Source: CALROG01 sp943369755 (GTDB taxonomy: Bacteria > Pseudomonadota > Gammaproteobacteria > Burkholderiales > Burkholderiaceae_C). Taken from it: a stretch of DNA of 42,477 nucleotides. Positions within the stretch are counted from its first letter, which is position 1; each line of letters opens with the position of its first letter. Below, one piece after another: positions 30,890 through 38,176 of this stretch. The stretch covers positions 1 through 42,477 of the forward strand of contig CALROG020000035.1 of assembly GCA_943369755.1 (NCBI GenBank). The letters are read 5' to 3'. Below the pieces are notes generated by a model. It was not told the DNA's origin and ran no database searches. It saw only the letters and a program-made list of their open reading frames with translations. A program made the position numbers and the translations under genes.

Positions 30890-30920
30890 AGAGTGTTTTG
30901 CGCGGATTATCGGTGTCGCG

Positions 30921-31952
30921 TCACTTCTGGTACTTGGCGATCAGTGCCCGGGCTTCAGACACCAGCTTGGCACCGTCAATATTCTTGGCCTTCATTTCAT
31001 TGACCCAGTCGGTCTCTACCGTCGAAGCGGTACGGCGCCAGCGCTGGGTCTCGGCCAGGTCCAGCGCCACGATGTTGTTCCCGGCCTTGACCGCAATATC
31101 GCGGCCGGTTTTGTCGCCTTCGTCCATGGCCTTGCCGAACATGGCCGCCACTTCAATGCCCGCGTTGGCGTCAATAACCTTCTTCAGGTCGGCCGGCAGC
31201 TTTTCGTAAGAAGCCTTGTTCATTGAGAACGCAAAGGTCTGCGTATACAGCCCTTCTTTGCCGGCAAACGTGGTGTGGTTCTTGACCAGCTCACTGACTT
31301 TGAGTGCAGGCGTCACTTCCCACGGGATGGTGGTGCCGTCGATCACGCCCTTGGACAACGCGTCTGTAACGGCTGGCACCGGCATACCCACAGGCGTGGC
31401 ACCCAGCTTGGTCAGCATGTTGCTGATTACCCGCGAACCGCCGCGCACCTTCATGCCACGCAGACTTTCCAGGCCTGTCACCGGGGTCTTGGTATGGAAC
31501 AAGCCGGGGCCGTGGGTGTGCAGCGCAATCAGCTTGACGTCTTTGAACTCGTCTGCGGCGAACTTCTCGGCGTACTCCCACAAAGCGCGGGACGATTGCT
31601 CGGCGCTGCCGCTCATAAAAGGCAGCTCGAACACTTCTGATTTATTGAAGCGCCCGGGGGTGTAGCCCAACACCGTCCAGGTCAAATCGACCACACCGTC
31701 TTTGGCCTGGTCAAAAAGCTGTGGCGGGGTGCCGCCGAGCTGCATGGCGTGAAACAGCTGAACCTTGATACGCCCGCCGGAGTCTTTTTCGACCTTCTGG
31801 GCCCATGGAATCAAGGCCTTGGCCGGAATGGTGGCCTGCTGCGGCAGCATCTGGTGCAGGCGCAGCGTGACCGTTTGCTGGGCCAGGCTGTGGCCGCCCA
31901 CACAAAGCGCGGCGGTGGCCAGGGCGGTTTTAACGAAGGCTCTTTTGTTCAT
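30921..31952 (-). CDS. dctP: TRAP transporter solute-binding protein (DctP family)
   Basis: 343 residues. The signal peptide is MNKRAFVKTALATAALCVGGHSLA, and the mature protein starts near QQTVTLRLHQMLP. DctP markers include AKALIPWAQKVEKDSGGRIKVQLF, GGTPPQLFDQAKDGVVDLTWTVLGY, and GMKVRGGSRVISNMLTKLGATPVGMPVPAVTDALSKGVIDG, where the arginine of MKVRGG is the usual carboxylate ligand. It captures the substrate in the periplasm. The related lignin-acid TRAP proteins bind aromatic acids, but ligand choice here is inference from neighbours. It is the first gene of the run dctP-dctQ-dctM-DUF1932 dehydrogenase, behind a region with operator-like repeats. Confidence 0.93.
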   Translation of the reverse strand: MNKRAFVKTALATAALCVGGHSLAQQTVTLRLHQMLPQQATIPAKALIPWAQKVEKDSGGRIKVQLFHAMQLGGTPPQLFDQAKDGVVDLTWTVLGYTPGRFNKSEVFELPFMSGSAEQSSRALWEYAEKFAADEFKDVKLIALHTHGPGLFHTKTPVTGLESLRGMKVRGGSRVISNMLTKLGATPVGMPVPAVTDALSKGVIDGTTIPWEVTPALKVSELVKNHTTFAGKEGLYTQTFAFSMNKASYEKLPADLKKVIDANAGIEVAAMFGKAMDEGDKTGRDIAVKAGNNIVALDLAETQRWRRTASTVETDWVNEMKAKNIDGAKLVSEARALIAKYQK

Positions 31953-32023
31953 GGCAGTCTCCAGTTTGTTGTCAAAAAAACATTTTGTTCCGCTGGCGAA
32001 TACAACGGAATAGTCGCGCAGCT

Positions 32024-32065
32024 CTATCAGTTATCACGTTTTGCGATAGCACCTATCCAGTTATC
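32024..32065. promoter_or_regulatory. Direct repeats upstream of the TRAP operon, similar to the lig operon operator
   Basis: CTATCAGTTATC (32024-32035) and CTATCCAGTTATC (32053-32065) are near-identical direct repeats with a 29-base period; between them is TTGCGATAGCACC. The lig promoter region carries the related CTATCAGGTATATC and ATGCGATA. The elements lie 72-113 bases upstream of dctP, a normal distance for a regulator site. A shared regulator, perhaps the LysR protein, is inferred. Confidence 0.45.
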
Positions 32066-32070
32066 TGAAG

Positions 32071-33033
32071 CTAGTCAGGCCGCCAGGCGGAGTCGAGCGT
32101 GACGCTCCCGACCGCTCGCGAGACGCAAGTGCAAATGCGGCTGTTGGCCTGCTTTTCGGGCTCGCTCAAATACACATCTCGGTGATCCACTGCACCATCA
32201 ACGGCCAGTACGTTCACGGCGCACAGGCCGCATTCGCCGCGCTTGCAGTTAAACAGCATCTGTACACCAGCAGCTTGCAGCGCGTCCAGCAGGCTGCAGT
32301 CGGCAGGGACGGTTATGTCTAACTGATGCCTTGGGATTTGCACCCGAAACGCCTGCGAGGCGTAGCGCCCGCTGCTGCCAAAGGTTTCGTAACGCAGGTC
32401 GGCCAACGGGCGGCTGGCGTCGGCCCAGGCCCGGCGCGCGGCATCAAGCATAGACGCCGGCCCGCAAACATAGAGCTGGGCACCCACTGGTAGCGCCGCA
32501 ATTTCGGTTGCAAAGTCAATCCGCTGGCCCACAACGGTTACCAGCGCGCCACCCAGGGCTTGCTGCAGGTCATGGGCGTAGGCCAGTTCGTCCATCGACC
32601 GGGCGCTGTAAAGCATGCGCAGCTTTGCCCCACGGGCAGCCAGCGCCTGCGCCATGCCAAGCAGCGGCGTCACGCCAATGCCGCCGGCCACCAGCATGTA
32701 GGCAGGCGCATCCCACGCCAGTGGAAAGTGGTTTTGCGGTTGGCTGATGCGCAGCCGCTCGCCCGCGGCCATTCGCCAAAGGGCCAAAGACCCGCCTTTG
32801 CCGTCGTCCAGGCGTTTCACCGCAATGCGGTAGCTGCCTTGAAGCGGCGCGCCGACCAGCGAATAGGAGCGCACCTGTTCCTGCCGCTGGATCGGCACTT
32901 GCAGTTGTAAATGTGCGCCCGGCGCATATGCCAGTGCGCAGCTGGCCGGGCTCAAGGTGAACTCGCGCACCGTGGGCGTGATGTCGCGAATGGACTGCAA
33001 CTGGGCATCGAACCAGGTCTGGCTACTGTTCAT
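32071..33033 (-). CDS. vanB: Vanillate O-demethylase reductase component (PDR/VanB family)
   Basis: 320 residues from ATG 33033 (an in-frame TTG at 33042 overlaps the regulator stop). Three parts are visible: an FMN-binding domain with RSYSLVG at 55-61, an NAD-binding domain with VAGGIGVTPLLG at 115-126 and YVCGPASML, and a C-terminal plant-type [2Fe-2S] domain with ligands C263, C268 and C271 (NCKRGECGLC) plus a later cysteine at about 301-303. This order is that of phthalate dioxygenase reductase and VanB. It passes electrons from NADH to the Rieske oxygenase. The partner vanA lies on the same strand, separated by the regulator gene. Confidence 0.92.
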   Translation of the reverse strand: MNSSQTWFDAQLQSIRDITPTVREFTLSPASCALAYAPGAHLQLQVPIQRQEQVRSYSLVGAPLQGSYRIAVKRLDDGKGGSLALWRMAAGERLRISQPQNHFPLAWDAPAYMLVAGGIGVTPLLGMAQALAARGAKLRMLYSARSMDELAYAHDLQQALGGALVTVVGQRIDFATEIAALPVGAQLYVCGPASMLDAARRAWADASRPLADLRYETFGSSGRYASQAFRVQIPRHQLDITVPADCSLLDALQAAGVQMLFNCKRGECGLCAVNVLAVDGAVDHRDVYLSEPEKQANSRICTCVSRAVGSVTLDSAWRPD

Positions 33034-33038
33034 CGCGA

Positions 33039-33827
33039 TCAACTTGGTTTACGGATCAGGCGCACGCCGGGCATTTGATCCAGGTCGTGGCTTTTGACGG
33101 CTTCGCGCAGGTTGCGCTGGGCAATGCGTGAATGCTCGCGCATCAGCGCTTCAGCCCGCGCACCTTCGCGCCGCTCAATGGCGTCCAGCACCTGCCAGTG
33201 CTGGTCCTGGGCCACGATGAGCATGTCACGCGCCTTGGGGGAGTTGGCCTGCACCACCACAAACCCGGAAGGCGAGGCGAACGGCAACCCAGCCACACGC
33301 TCCAGCTCGCGCGCCATGAAGCTGCTGCCCGCCAGCTCGCCCAGCAACCCGTGAAAGCGCTCGTTGAGCGTGACGTAAACAGAAAAGTCTTCGTCGCTCA
33401 GAGCCGGCTGTTTAAGCACCGCGTCAATGCGCTGCAGGCATTCACGGGCCTCGCCCATCACGACCGGCGCCACGCCACGTTCAGCCGCAAGGCGTGCCGC
33501 CATGCCTTCGATGGTGCCACGCAGCTCAATGGCCTCGGACACGTCGCGTTCAGAAAAGGTACGCACCGCATAGCCGCCATTGGGCAGGCTCTTGATCAGG
33601 CCCTCTTGCTCCAGCCGCATCAGTGCGGCGCGAATAGGCGTGCGCGACACACCCAGCTTCTCGACGATGCTCAATTCAGCGATGCGGGTGCCGCCGGGCA
33701 GCTCGCCGCCCAGGATCATCTCGCGCAGCCGCAGTTGAGCCCGAACCTGCGCGCTTTCAGTGCCATTTTTGGCTGCAGCCCTCGTGTCTGCTGCAGTAGC
33801 CACTATCAAATTTGTAGCATCAGTCAT
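33039..33827 (-). CDS. vanR: GntR-family (FCD domain) regulator, VanR-like
   Basis: 262 residues. The winged helix is SAQVRAQLRLREMILGGELPGGTRIAE through LGVSRTPIRAALMRLEQEGLI, followed by an FCD ligand domain (RGTIEGMAARLAAERG; LNERFHGLLGELAGSSF). VanR repressors of this kind release the van promoter when vanillate binds; here this is inferred from neighbours. The gene lies between vanA (12-base gap) and vanB (5-base gap), so repressor and enzyme come from one message. The first 25 or so residues precede the conserved domain, and part of them is encoded by repeat copy R6. Confidence 0.85.
   Translation of the reverse strand: MTDATNLIVATAADTRAAAKNGTESAQVRAQLRLREMILGGELPGGTRIAELSIVEKLGVSRTPIRAALMRLEQEGLIKSLPNGGYAVRTFSERDVSEAIELRGTIEGMAARLAAERGVAPVVMGEARECLQRIDAVLKQPALSDEDFSVYVTLNERFHGLLGELAGSSFMARELERVAGLPFASPSGFVVVQANSPKARDMLIVAQDQHWQVLDAIERREGARAEALMREHSRIAQRNLREAVKSHDLDQMPGVRLIRKPS
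33796..33820 (-). repeat. Short repeat-like element R6 inside the 5' end of vanR
   Basis: GTAGCCACTATCAAATTTGTAGCAT contains the CCACTAT...GTAGC core seen in the intergenic repeats (CCACTATAAAAATAATAGC in R1 and R2). Here it is read as codons 3-11 of the regulator (DATNLIVAT). Similarity is short, so membership in the family is tentative. Confidence 0.4.
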
Positions 33828-33839
33828 ATGCGTTTCGTG

Positions 33840-34958
33840 TCAGGCCATACGGCGAATTGGAATAACTGGCACCCCGTCGCCCGCCGGGCGCTCTTTGGCG
33901 AGCAGGTTGTCGATGAGTCGCCGCGCCCACATCGCACCCGCATCGATGTTGAGGTTGTAGAACGTATGGTCGGGGTGCGCCTCTATGGCCTGTTGCTGGG
34001 CTTCCAGCACCAGCTCGTCTTCCCGAAAGATGCTGGCCACGCCCTCGCGCAGGGCATGGGTGAGACGTTGTTCGCCCAGGCAATAGTTGCGGGCAAAGGC
34101 CCAGAAGTAGTGGCAGGTGCTGTCAGTCTCGGGGCTGATGGTGTTGAGTACAAAACCGTTCACGCCCTTGCTGCGGTTGCTTTGAGCCGGGTCGCCTTTG
34201 TTGCCCCCGGGCGGAACCGCGCCGCTGCCCGCCTCGGCCACGCCCACATCAATCACCACGGTGCAAGGCGCTTCAAAGCGGATGATCTGCCAACGGTCCA
34301 CCGGGCCCTCGTAGCCGCGCGCCTGCTTGATCTGCGCGGCCCAGAACGGCGGCGCCTCAATGTTTTCCATCCAGCGCGTGACGGTGGCGGTGCGGTCGCC
34401 ATGGGTGGCTACAAACGGTGCCTCGACCACCGCGCGCTGGCCAATGCTGGAGCCGTGCACAAAGGTCTCGTGGGTCAGGTCCATCAGGTTGTCTACCACC
34501 AGGCGGTAGTCGCACTTCACGGTGACGAGCTTGCCGTCACCGGCCCAGGCCGGGTCGTGGTTCCAATGCAGGTCGGGCACCAAGGCCGGGTCGGCCTGGG
34601 CCGGGTCACCGGGCCAGACCCACACAAACCGGTGCCGCTCCAGCACCGGGTAGCTGCGCACGCAGGCTGATGGGTTAATTGTTTCCTGGCTGGGCATGTG
34701 GGCGCAGCGGCCCTGGGCGTTGTAGACCAGCCCGTGGTAGCCACAGGTGACCTCGTCACCATTGAGCTGCCCCATGGACAGCGGCAGCAGGCGGTGCCAA
34801 CAGGCATCTTCCAGTGCGGCCACGGTGCCATCGGTCTTGCGGAACAGCACAAGTTTCTGGTTGCACAGGGTGCGCGGCATGAGCTGACGGCCTACCTCTA
34901 CATCGTAGGCAGCGGCATACCAGGCGTTGAGCGGAAAAGCGGGTTTGGCGGATTTCAT
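33840..34958 (-). CDS. vanA: Vanillate O-demethylase oxygenase component (Rieske non-heme iron)
   Basis: 372 residues from ATG 34958 (MKSAKPAFPLNAWYAAAY). The Rieske [2Fe-2S] ligands are C53-W-H55 and C72-GY-H75; the mononuclear iron site is in DNLMDLTHETFVHGSSIGQ (H163, H168), which is also the VanA-type signature. The enzyme removes the methyl of vanillate as formaldehyde, giving protocatechuate for the lig operon. Syringate, veratrate or another methoxy-benzoate is possible as substrate. An upstream in-frame start at 34994 would run across the operator-like site, so I reject it. Gene order is vanA-vanR-vanB. Confidence 0.9.
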   Translation of the reverse strand: MKSAKPAFPLNAWYAAAYDVEVGRQLMPRTLCNQKLVLFRKTDGTVAALEDACWHRLLPLSMGQLNGDEVTCGYHGLVYNAQGRCAHMPSQETINPSACVRSYPVLERHRFVWVWPGDPAQADPALVPDLHWNHDPAWAGDGKLVTVKCDYRLVVDNLMDLTHETFVHGSSIGQRAVVEAPFVATHGDRTATVTRWMENIEAPPFWAAQIKQARGYEGPVDRWQIIRFEAPCTVVIDVGVAEAGSGAVPPGGNKGDPAQSNRSKGVNGFVLNTISPETDSTCHYFWAFARNYCLGEQRLTHALREGVASIFREDELVLEAQQQAIEAHPDHTFYNLNIDAGAMWARRLIDNLLAKERPAGDGVPVIPIRRMA

Positions 34959-34967
34959 GGATACACA

Positions 34968-35040
34968 ATGTATACAATAATCAGAAAAAAACAAAGAATT
35001 TCCCAGAAAAACCGTTGAATTCTATGTTTATGTATTCAAT
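34968..35040. promoter_or_regulatory. Two matching operator-like sites between vanA and the MetE-like gene
   Basis: ATGTATACAAT (34968-34978) and ATGTATTCAAT (35030-35040) agree in 10 of 11 bases and lie 62 bases apart. The first contains the palindrome TGTATACA, which fits the general GntR pattern GT..AC, and lies nine bases upstream of the vanA start. The second lies about 55 bases upstream of the MetE-like gene. A GntR regulator, likely VanR, could control both directions. Confidence 0.5.
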
Positions 35041-35095
35041 GAATCGGAAAAATCCTGCCATAACATCTGACTCGAAACCACACAGGAGACCCGCC

Positions 35096-36202
35096 ATGAC
35101 CCAACTCCCCGCCCGTTACGACCATGTGGGCAGCTTTCTGCGCCCTGCCTACTTGCTGGAAGCGCGTGAACAACACGCCAAGGGCGAGATCGCGCCAGAA
35201 CAGCTACGCACCGTGGAAGACAAGGCCATCAGCGAAATCGTGAAGTTCCAGGAAAGCATTGGCCTGAAAAGCATTACCGACGGCGAGTTCCGCCGCACCT
35301 ACTTCCACATCGACTTTCTGGAGCAGATTGGCGGCGTGAAGACCGACATTCCGGTCACGATTCAACGCCCCGACGGCACCCAGGAACTGGCCCCTCCGGT
35401 GATGCGCGTGATTGACAAGGTGCGCCATGTCAAAGACATCCAGCTGGCCGACTTCAACTACCTCAAAAGCCAGATCAGCGCGGGCATGACGCCCAAGGTG
35501 ACCATCCCCTCGCCCACCATGCTGCACTTTCGCGGCGGGCGCGCCGGCATCAGCCGCGACGCCTACCCCGAGCTGGACCCGGCTTTCTACGACGACGTGG
35601 CCAAGGCCTATGGCGACGAGCTGCGCAGCCTGGCCGCAGCAGGCTGCAACTATGTGCAGATGGACGACACCAACCTGGCCTATTTGTGCGACGACAAAAT
35701 GCGCGAGGCCGCCCGCCAGCGAGGTGACGACCCCAACGAGCTGCCCCACCGCTACGCCACCTTCATCAACAAGGTGGTGGCCCAGAAGCCCGAAGGCATG
35801 CTGCTGGCCATGCACCTGTGCCGCGGCAACTTCAAGAGCACGCACGCCGCCGCCGGCAACTATGAGCCGGTGGCTGAAGCCCTGCTGTCTGAAATGAAGC
35901 TGGACGCCTTCTTTCTGGAATATGACGACGACCGCAGCGGCGACTTCAAGCCCCTGCGCTACCTGCCCAAGGGCAAGACGGTGGTGCTGGGCCTGGTGAC
36001 CACCAAATTCGGTGCCATGGAAAGCAAAGACGCCCTGAAGCGCCGCATCGAAGAAGCCGCCAAATACGCGCCGCTGGACCAACTGGCCCTGAGCCCGCAG
36101 TGCGGCTTTTCAAGCACGGTACACGGCAACAACATTGCCGTGGAAGACCAGCGCAACAAGTTGCGCCTGGTGGTGGAGACGGCGCAGGAGATGTGGGGCT
36201 AG
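35096..36202 (+). CDS. MetE-like cobalamin-independent methyltransferase (YxjG-type)
   Basis: 368 residues from ATG 35096 with CAGGAG seven bases upstream. It corresponds to the C-terminal catalytic barrel of cobalamin-independent methionine synthase only. Zinc ligands match: H240 and C242 (LAMHLCRGNF), E275 (FFLEYDDDRSG) and C336 (LSPQCGFSSTVHGN). DGEFRRTYFHIDF and MDDTNLAYL are substrate-barrel segments. Such short proteins transfer a methyl group to a thiol, with the donor uncertain because the folate-binding N-terminal half of MetE is missing. Divergent from vanA and behind a matching operator, it may handle the one-carbon units of demethylation; that role is inference. Confidence 0.88.
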   Translation: MTQLPARYDHVGSFLRPAYLLEAREQHAKGEIAPEQLRTVEDKAISEIVKFQESIGLKSITDGEFRRTYFHIDFLEQIGGVKTDIPVTIQRPDGTQELAPPVMRVIDKVRHVKDIQLADFNYLKSQISAGMTPKVTIPSPTMLHFRGGRAGISRDAYPELDPAFYDDVAKAYGDELRSLAAAGCNYVQMDDTNLAYLCDDKMREAARQRGDDPNELPHRYATFINKVVAQKPEGMLLAMHLCRGNFKSTHAAAGNYEPVAEALLSEMKLDAFFLEYDDDRSGDFKPLRYLPKGKTVVLGLVTTKFGAMESKDALKRRIEEAAKYAPLDQLALSPQCGFSSTVHGNNIAVEDQRNKLRLVVETAQEMWG

Positions 36203-36220
36203 CCGCAGGGCAGCATCAAA

Positions 36221-36862
36221 TCAGCGCGGCGGCTTGAAAGCCCGCCGCGCCGCCAGCGCCGCCGCCCGCGTACCGCAACCCTCAATGTGGTCATTGACCA
36301 GCCCCATGGCCTGCATGAAGGCATAGACGGTGGTGGGACCCACAAAGCTCCAGCCGCGCTTTTTCAGGTCTTTGGATATGGCCACGGATTCGGCGGTGGT
36401 GGTAAAAGCACGCAGTGCTTCATGCGTGGCTTCTTGCGGGCGTGAAACCGGGTCGGGCTCATGGCGCCAGAAATAGGCGGCCAGTGAGCCGCATTCGTCG
36501 CGCAGCGCCACCGCCCGTTTTGCATTGTTGATGGCCGAGACAATCTTGCCCCGGTGCCGCACGATGCCGGCGTCGGCCACCAGGCGCTCCACATCACTAT
36601 CGTCAAAGCGGGACACCTGCTCCATGTCGAAGTTGGCAAAGCCGCGGCGAAAGGCCTCGCGCTTGTTCAAAATGGTCAGCCAGCTCAAGCCGCTCTGAAA
36701 ACCTTCAAGGCAGATCTTTTCAAACAGCCGCCGGTCGTCGGCTACGGGGAAGCCCCACTCCGCGTCGTGATACTGGCGGTAGAACGGCGTGGCCTGGCAC
36801 CAGAAGCAACGGGCCACACCGGCGTCGTCGGCAAACAGGCCGTCGGGCAATGAGGATGTCAT
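36221..36862 (-). CDS. tag: DNA-3-methyladenine glycosylase I
   Basis: 213 residues from ATG 36862. Tag signatures are clear: RCFWCQATPFYRQYHDAEWGFPV at the N-terminus (zinc-binding Cys and His, and the YHDxEWG motif), FEKICLEGFQSGLSWLTILNKRE (helix-hairpin-helix region and base pocket), FVGPTTVYAFMQAMGLVNDHIEGC with the C-terminal His and Cys. The enzyme removes 3-methyladenine from alkylated DNA. A TTG at 36886 would lengthen it by eight residues and is less likely. It converges with the MetE-like gene 18 bases away. Confidence 0.95.
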   Translation of the reverse strand: MTSSLPDGLFADDAGVARCFWCQATPFYRQYHDAEWGFPVADDRRLFEKICLEGFQSGLSWLTILNKREAFRRGFANFDMEQVSRFDDSDVERLVADAGIVRHRGKIVSAINNAKRAVALRDECGSLAAYFWRHEPDPVSRPQEATHEALRAFTTTAESVAISKDLKKRGWSFVGPTTVYAFMQAMGLVNDHIEGCGTRAAALAARRAFKPPR

Positions 36863-36903
36863 ATCACGGAGTCCATCGGGGTTCAACAGCAGTCGTCTTC
36901 ACA

Positions 36904-37101
36904 CTAGTTCTGTTGCGGCACATCAGCCAGCGACGCCATGCCGCGCTGCAGAAACTCGGACTGATCCAGCCGCCGCCGCAGGTTGACGCGCACGGATGCT
37001 TCGACAAATGAAGACAGGCTTTCACCCGGGTGCAACACCCGCGCAAGCTGGTCACGCAAAGCAGGTTCAACGCGAACTGAAGGGCTGGCGGCGGTTCTCA
37101 T
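36904..37101 (-). CDS. Small ribbon-helix-helix antitoxin-like protein (orphan)
   Basis: 65 residues: MRTAASPSVRVEPALRDQLARVLHPGESLSSFVEASVRVNLRRRLDQ. The pattern of a short strand (SVRVEPAL) followed by two helices fits the ribbon-helix-helix fold and resembles YlcI/YnfO-like antitoxins. The C-terminal LDQSEFLQRGMASLADVP is typical of antitoxins paired with RelE/ParE toxins. No toxin gene follows: tag begins 42 bases after the stop on the same strand. A perfect palindrome lies eight bases upstream of its ATG. It may be a solitary repressor or the relic of a pair. Confidence 0.65.
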   Translation of the reverse strand: MRTAASPSVRVEPALRDQLARVLHPGESLSSFVEASVRVNLRRRLDQSEFLQRGMASLADVPQQN

Positions 37102-37109
37102 GTGATCAA

Positions 37110-37129
37110 TGTAGCGCAGTTGCGCTACA
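37110..37129. promoter_or_regulatory. Perfect palindrome upstream of the orphan antitoxin
   Basis: TGTAGCGCA-GT-TGCGCTACA has 9-base arms and a 2-base centre, eight bases before the antitoxin ATG. It is also 33 bases after the TctC-like gene stop on the same strand, so it might double as a hairpin for that operon. An autoregulatory operator is the likelier role. Confidence 0.55.
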
Positions 37130-37161
37130 CAAAACCCCGGAGTGCCTCGCGCAGTCGCGCG

Positions 37162-38142
37162 TCAGTCCAGCTTGATGTTCGCCTGCGCCACTACCTCGGC
37201 CCAGCGTTTGGCTTCTTTGGCAAAAAACTGGTCCTGACCGGCAGGGGTCATGGTCACCACTTCGGCACCCTGCCCTGCCAGCCTGGCACGGATGTCGGGG
37301 CTGCGGATGACCTTGATGAGCTCGGCGTTCAGGCGCGCGATCACGGCCTGCGGCGTGCCCTTGGCTACGAGCATGCCCTGCCAGGTGCCTGACTCAAAGC
37401 CTGCAATGCCCTGCTCTTGCAGCGTGGGCACGTTGCCGATCAGCGGCATGCGCGTGGCCTTGGACACGCCCAGCAACTTGAGCTTGCCACTTTGCACGTG
37501 GGGCAGCGTGGCCAGCATGCCGTTCATCAGCACCTGGGTCTGCCCGCCAATGGTGTCGCTAACTGCCTGCGCGCCGCCCTTGTAGGGGATGTACTGCCAC
37601 TTGGCCTTGGTGGCCCGCTCCACCGCCACGCCGGCCAGGTGCGGTGCGCTGCCGATGGCCGTGACGGCAAAGCTCAGCGGCTTTTGCTGCGACAACGCGA
37701 CCAGTTCCTTGAGGTTGTCTGCGGGCACCGACGGGTGCACTACCAGCAGGTGCGGCGAGTAAGCCAGCATGGTCACGCCACGCAGGTCGGTGGCCGGATT
37801 GAACGGCAACTTGGTGTAGACCGCCGGGCTGATGGCCAGCGCACCGGTGTCGCACAGCAGCAAGGTGTAGCCGTCGGGTTGCGATTTGGCGACCAGATCG
37901 GCTCCCAGGTTGCCGTTGGCACCCGCCTTGTTGTCCACGATCACGGGCTGGCCCAATGCCTCGGACAGCGGCTGGCTGATGGCGCGCGCAATGATGTCGG
38001 ACGAGCCGCCCGGCGGGTACGGCACAACGATGCGAATGGGCTTGGCGGGCCACCCGGCTGACGATGATTGGGCGCGTACGCCCGTTGAAACCATGCCAAG
38101 AGCAATGGAGGATGCGAGTACCTTGCGGCGATTGAGCGTCAT
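37162..38142 (-). CDS. Bug/TctC-family tricarboxylate-type solute-binding protein
   Basis: 326 residues from ATG 38142 (MTLNRRKVLASSIALGMVSTGVRAQ), a signal peptide with a twin arginine. The mature protein shows IRIVVPYPPGGSSDIIARAIS, VIVDNKAGANGNLGADLVAKSQPDGYTLLL and GTPQAVIARLNAELIKVI, all typical of Bug proteins. It should bind a small carboxylate in the periplasm. No TctA or TctB membrane partner is in the window, which is common for this expanded family in Burkholderiales. As last gene after garR it probably binds an aldarate or a related acid. An in-frame start at 38367 overlaps garR and is spurious. Confidence 0.9.
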   Translation of the reverse strand: MTLNRRKVLASSIALGMVSTGVRAQSSSAGWPAKPIRIVVPYPPGGSSDIIARAISQPLSEALGQPVIVDNKAGANGNLGADLVAKSQPDGYTLLLCDTGALAISPAVYTKLPFNPATDLRGVTMLAYSPHLLVVHPSVPADNLKELVALSQQKPLSFAVTAIGSAPHLAGVAVERATKAKWQYIPYKGGAQAVSDTIGGQTQVLMNGMLATLPHVQSGKLKLLGVSKATRMPLIGNVPTLQEQGIAGFESGTWQGMLVAKGTPQAVIARLNAELIKVIRSPDIRARLAGQGAEVVTMTPAGQDQFFAKEAKRWAEVVAQANIKLD

Positions 38143-38176
38143 GTTTTGTATCCCGAATGGGGTTGAAGAAAAGGGG

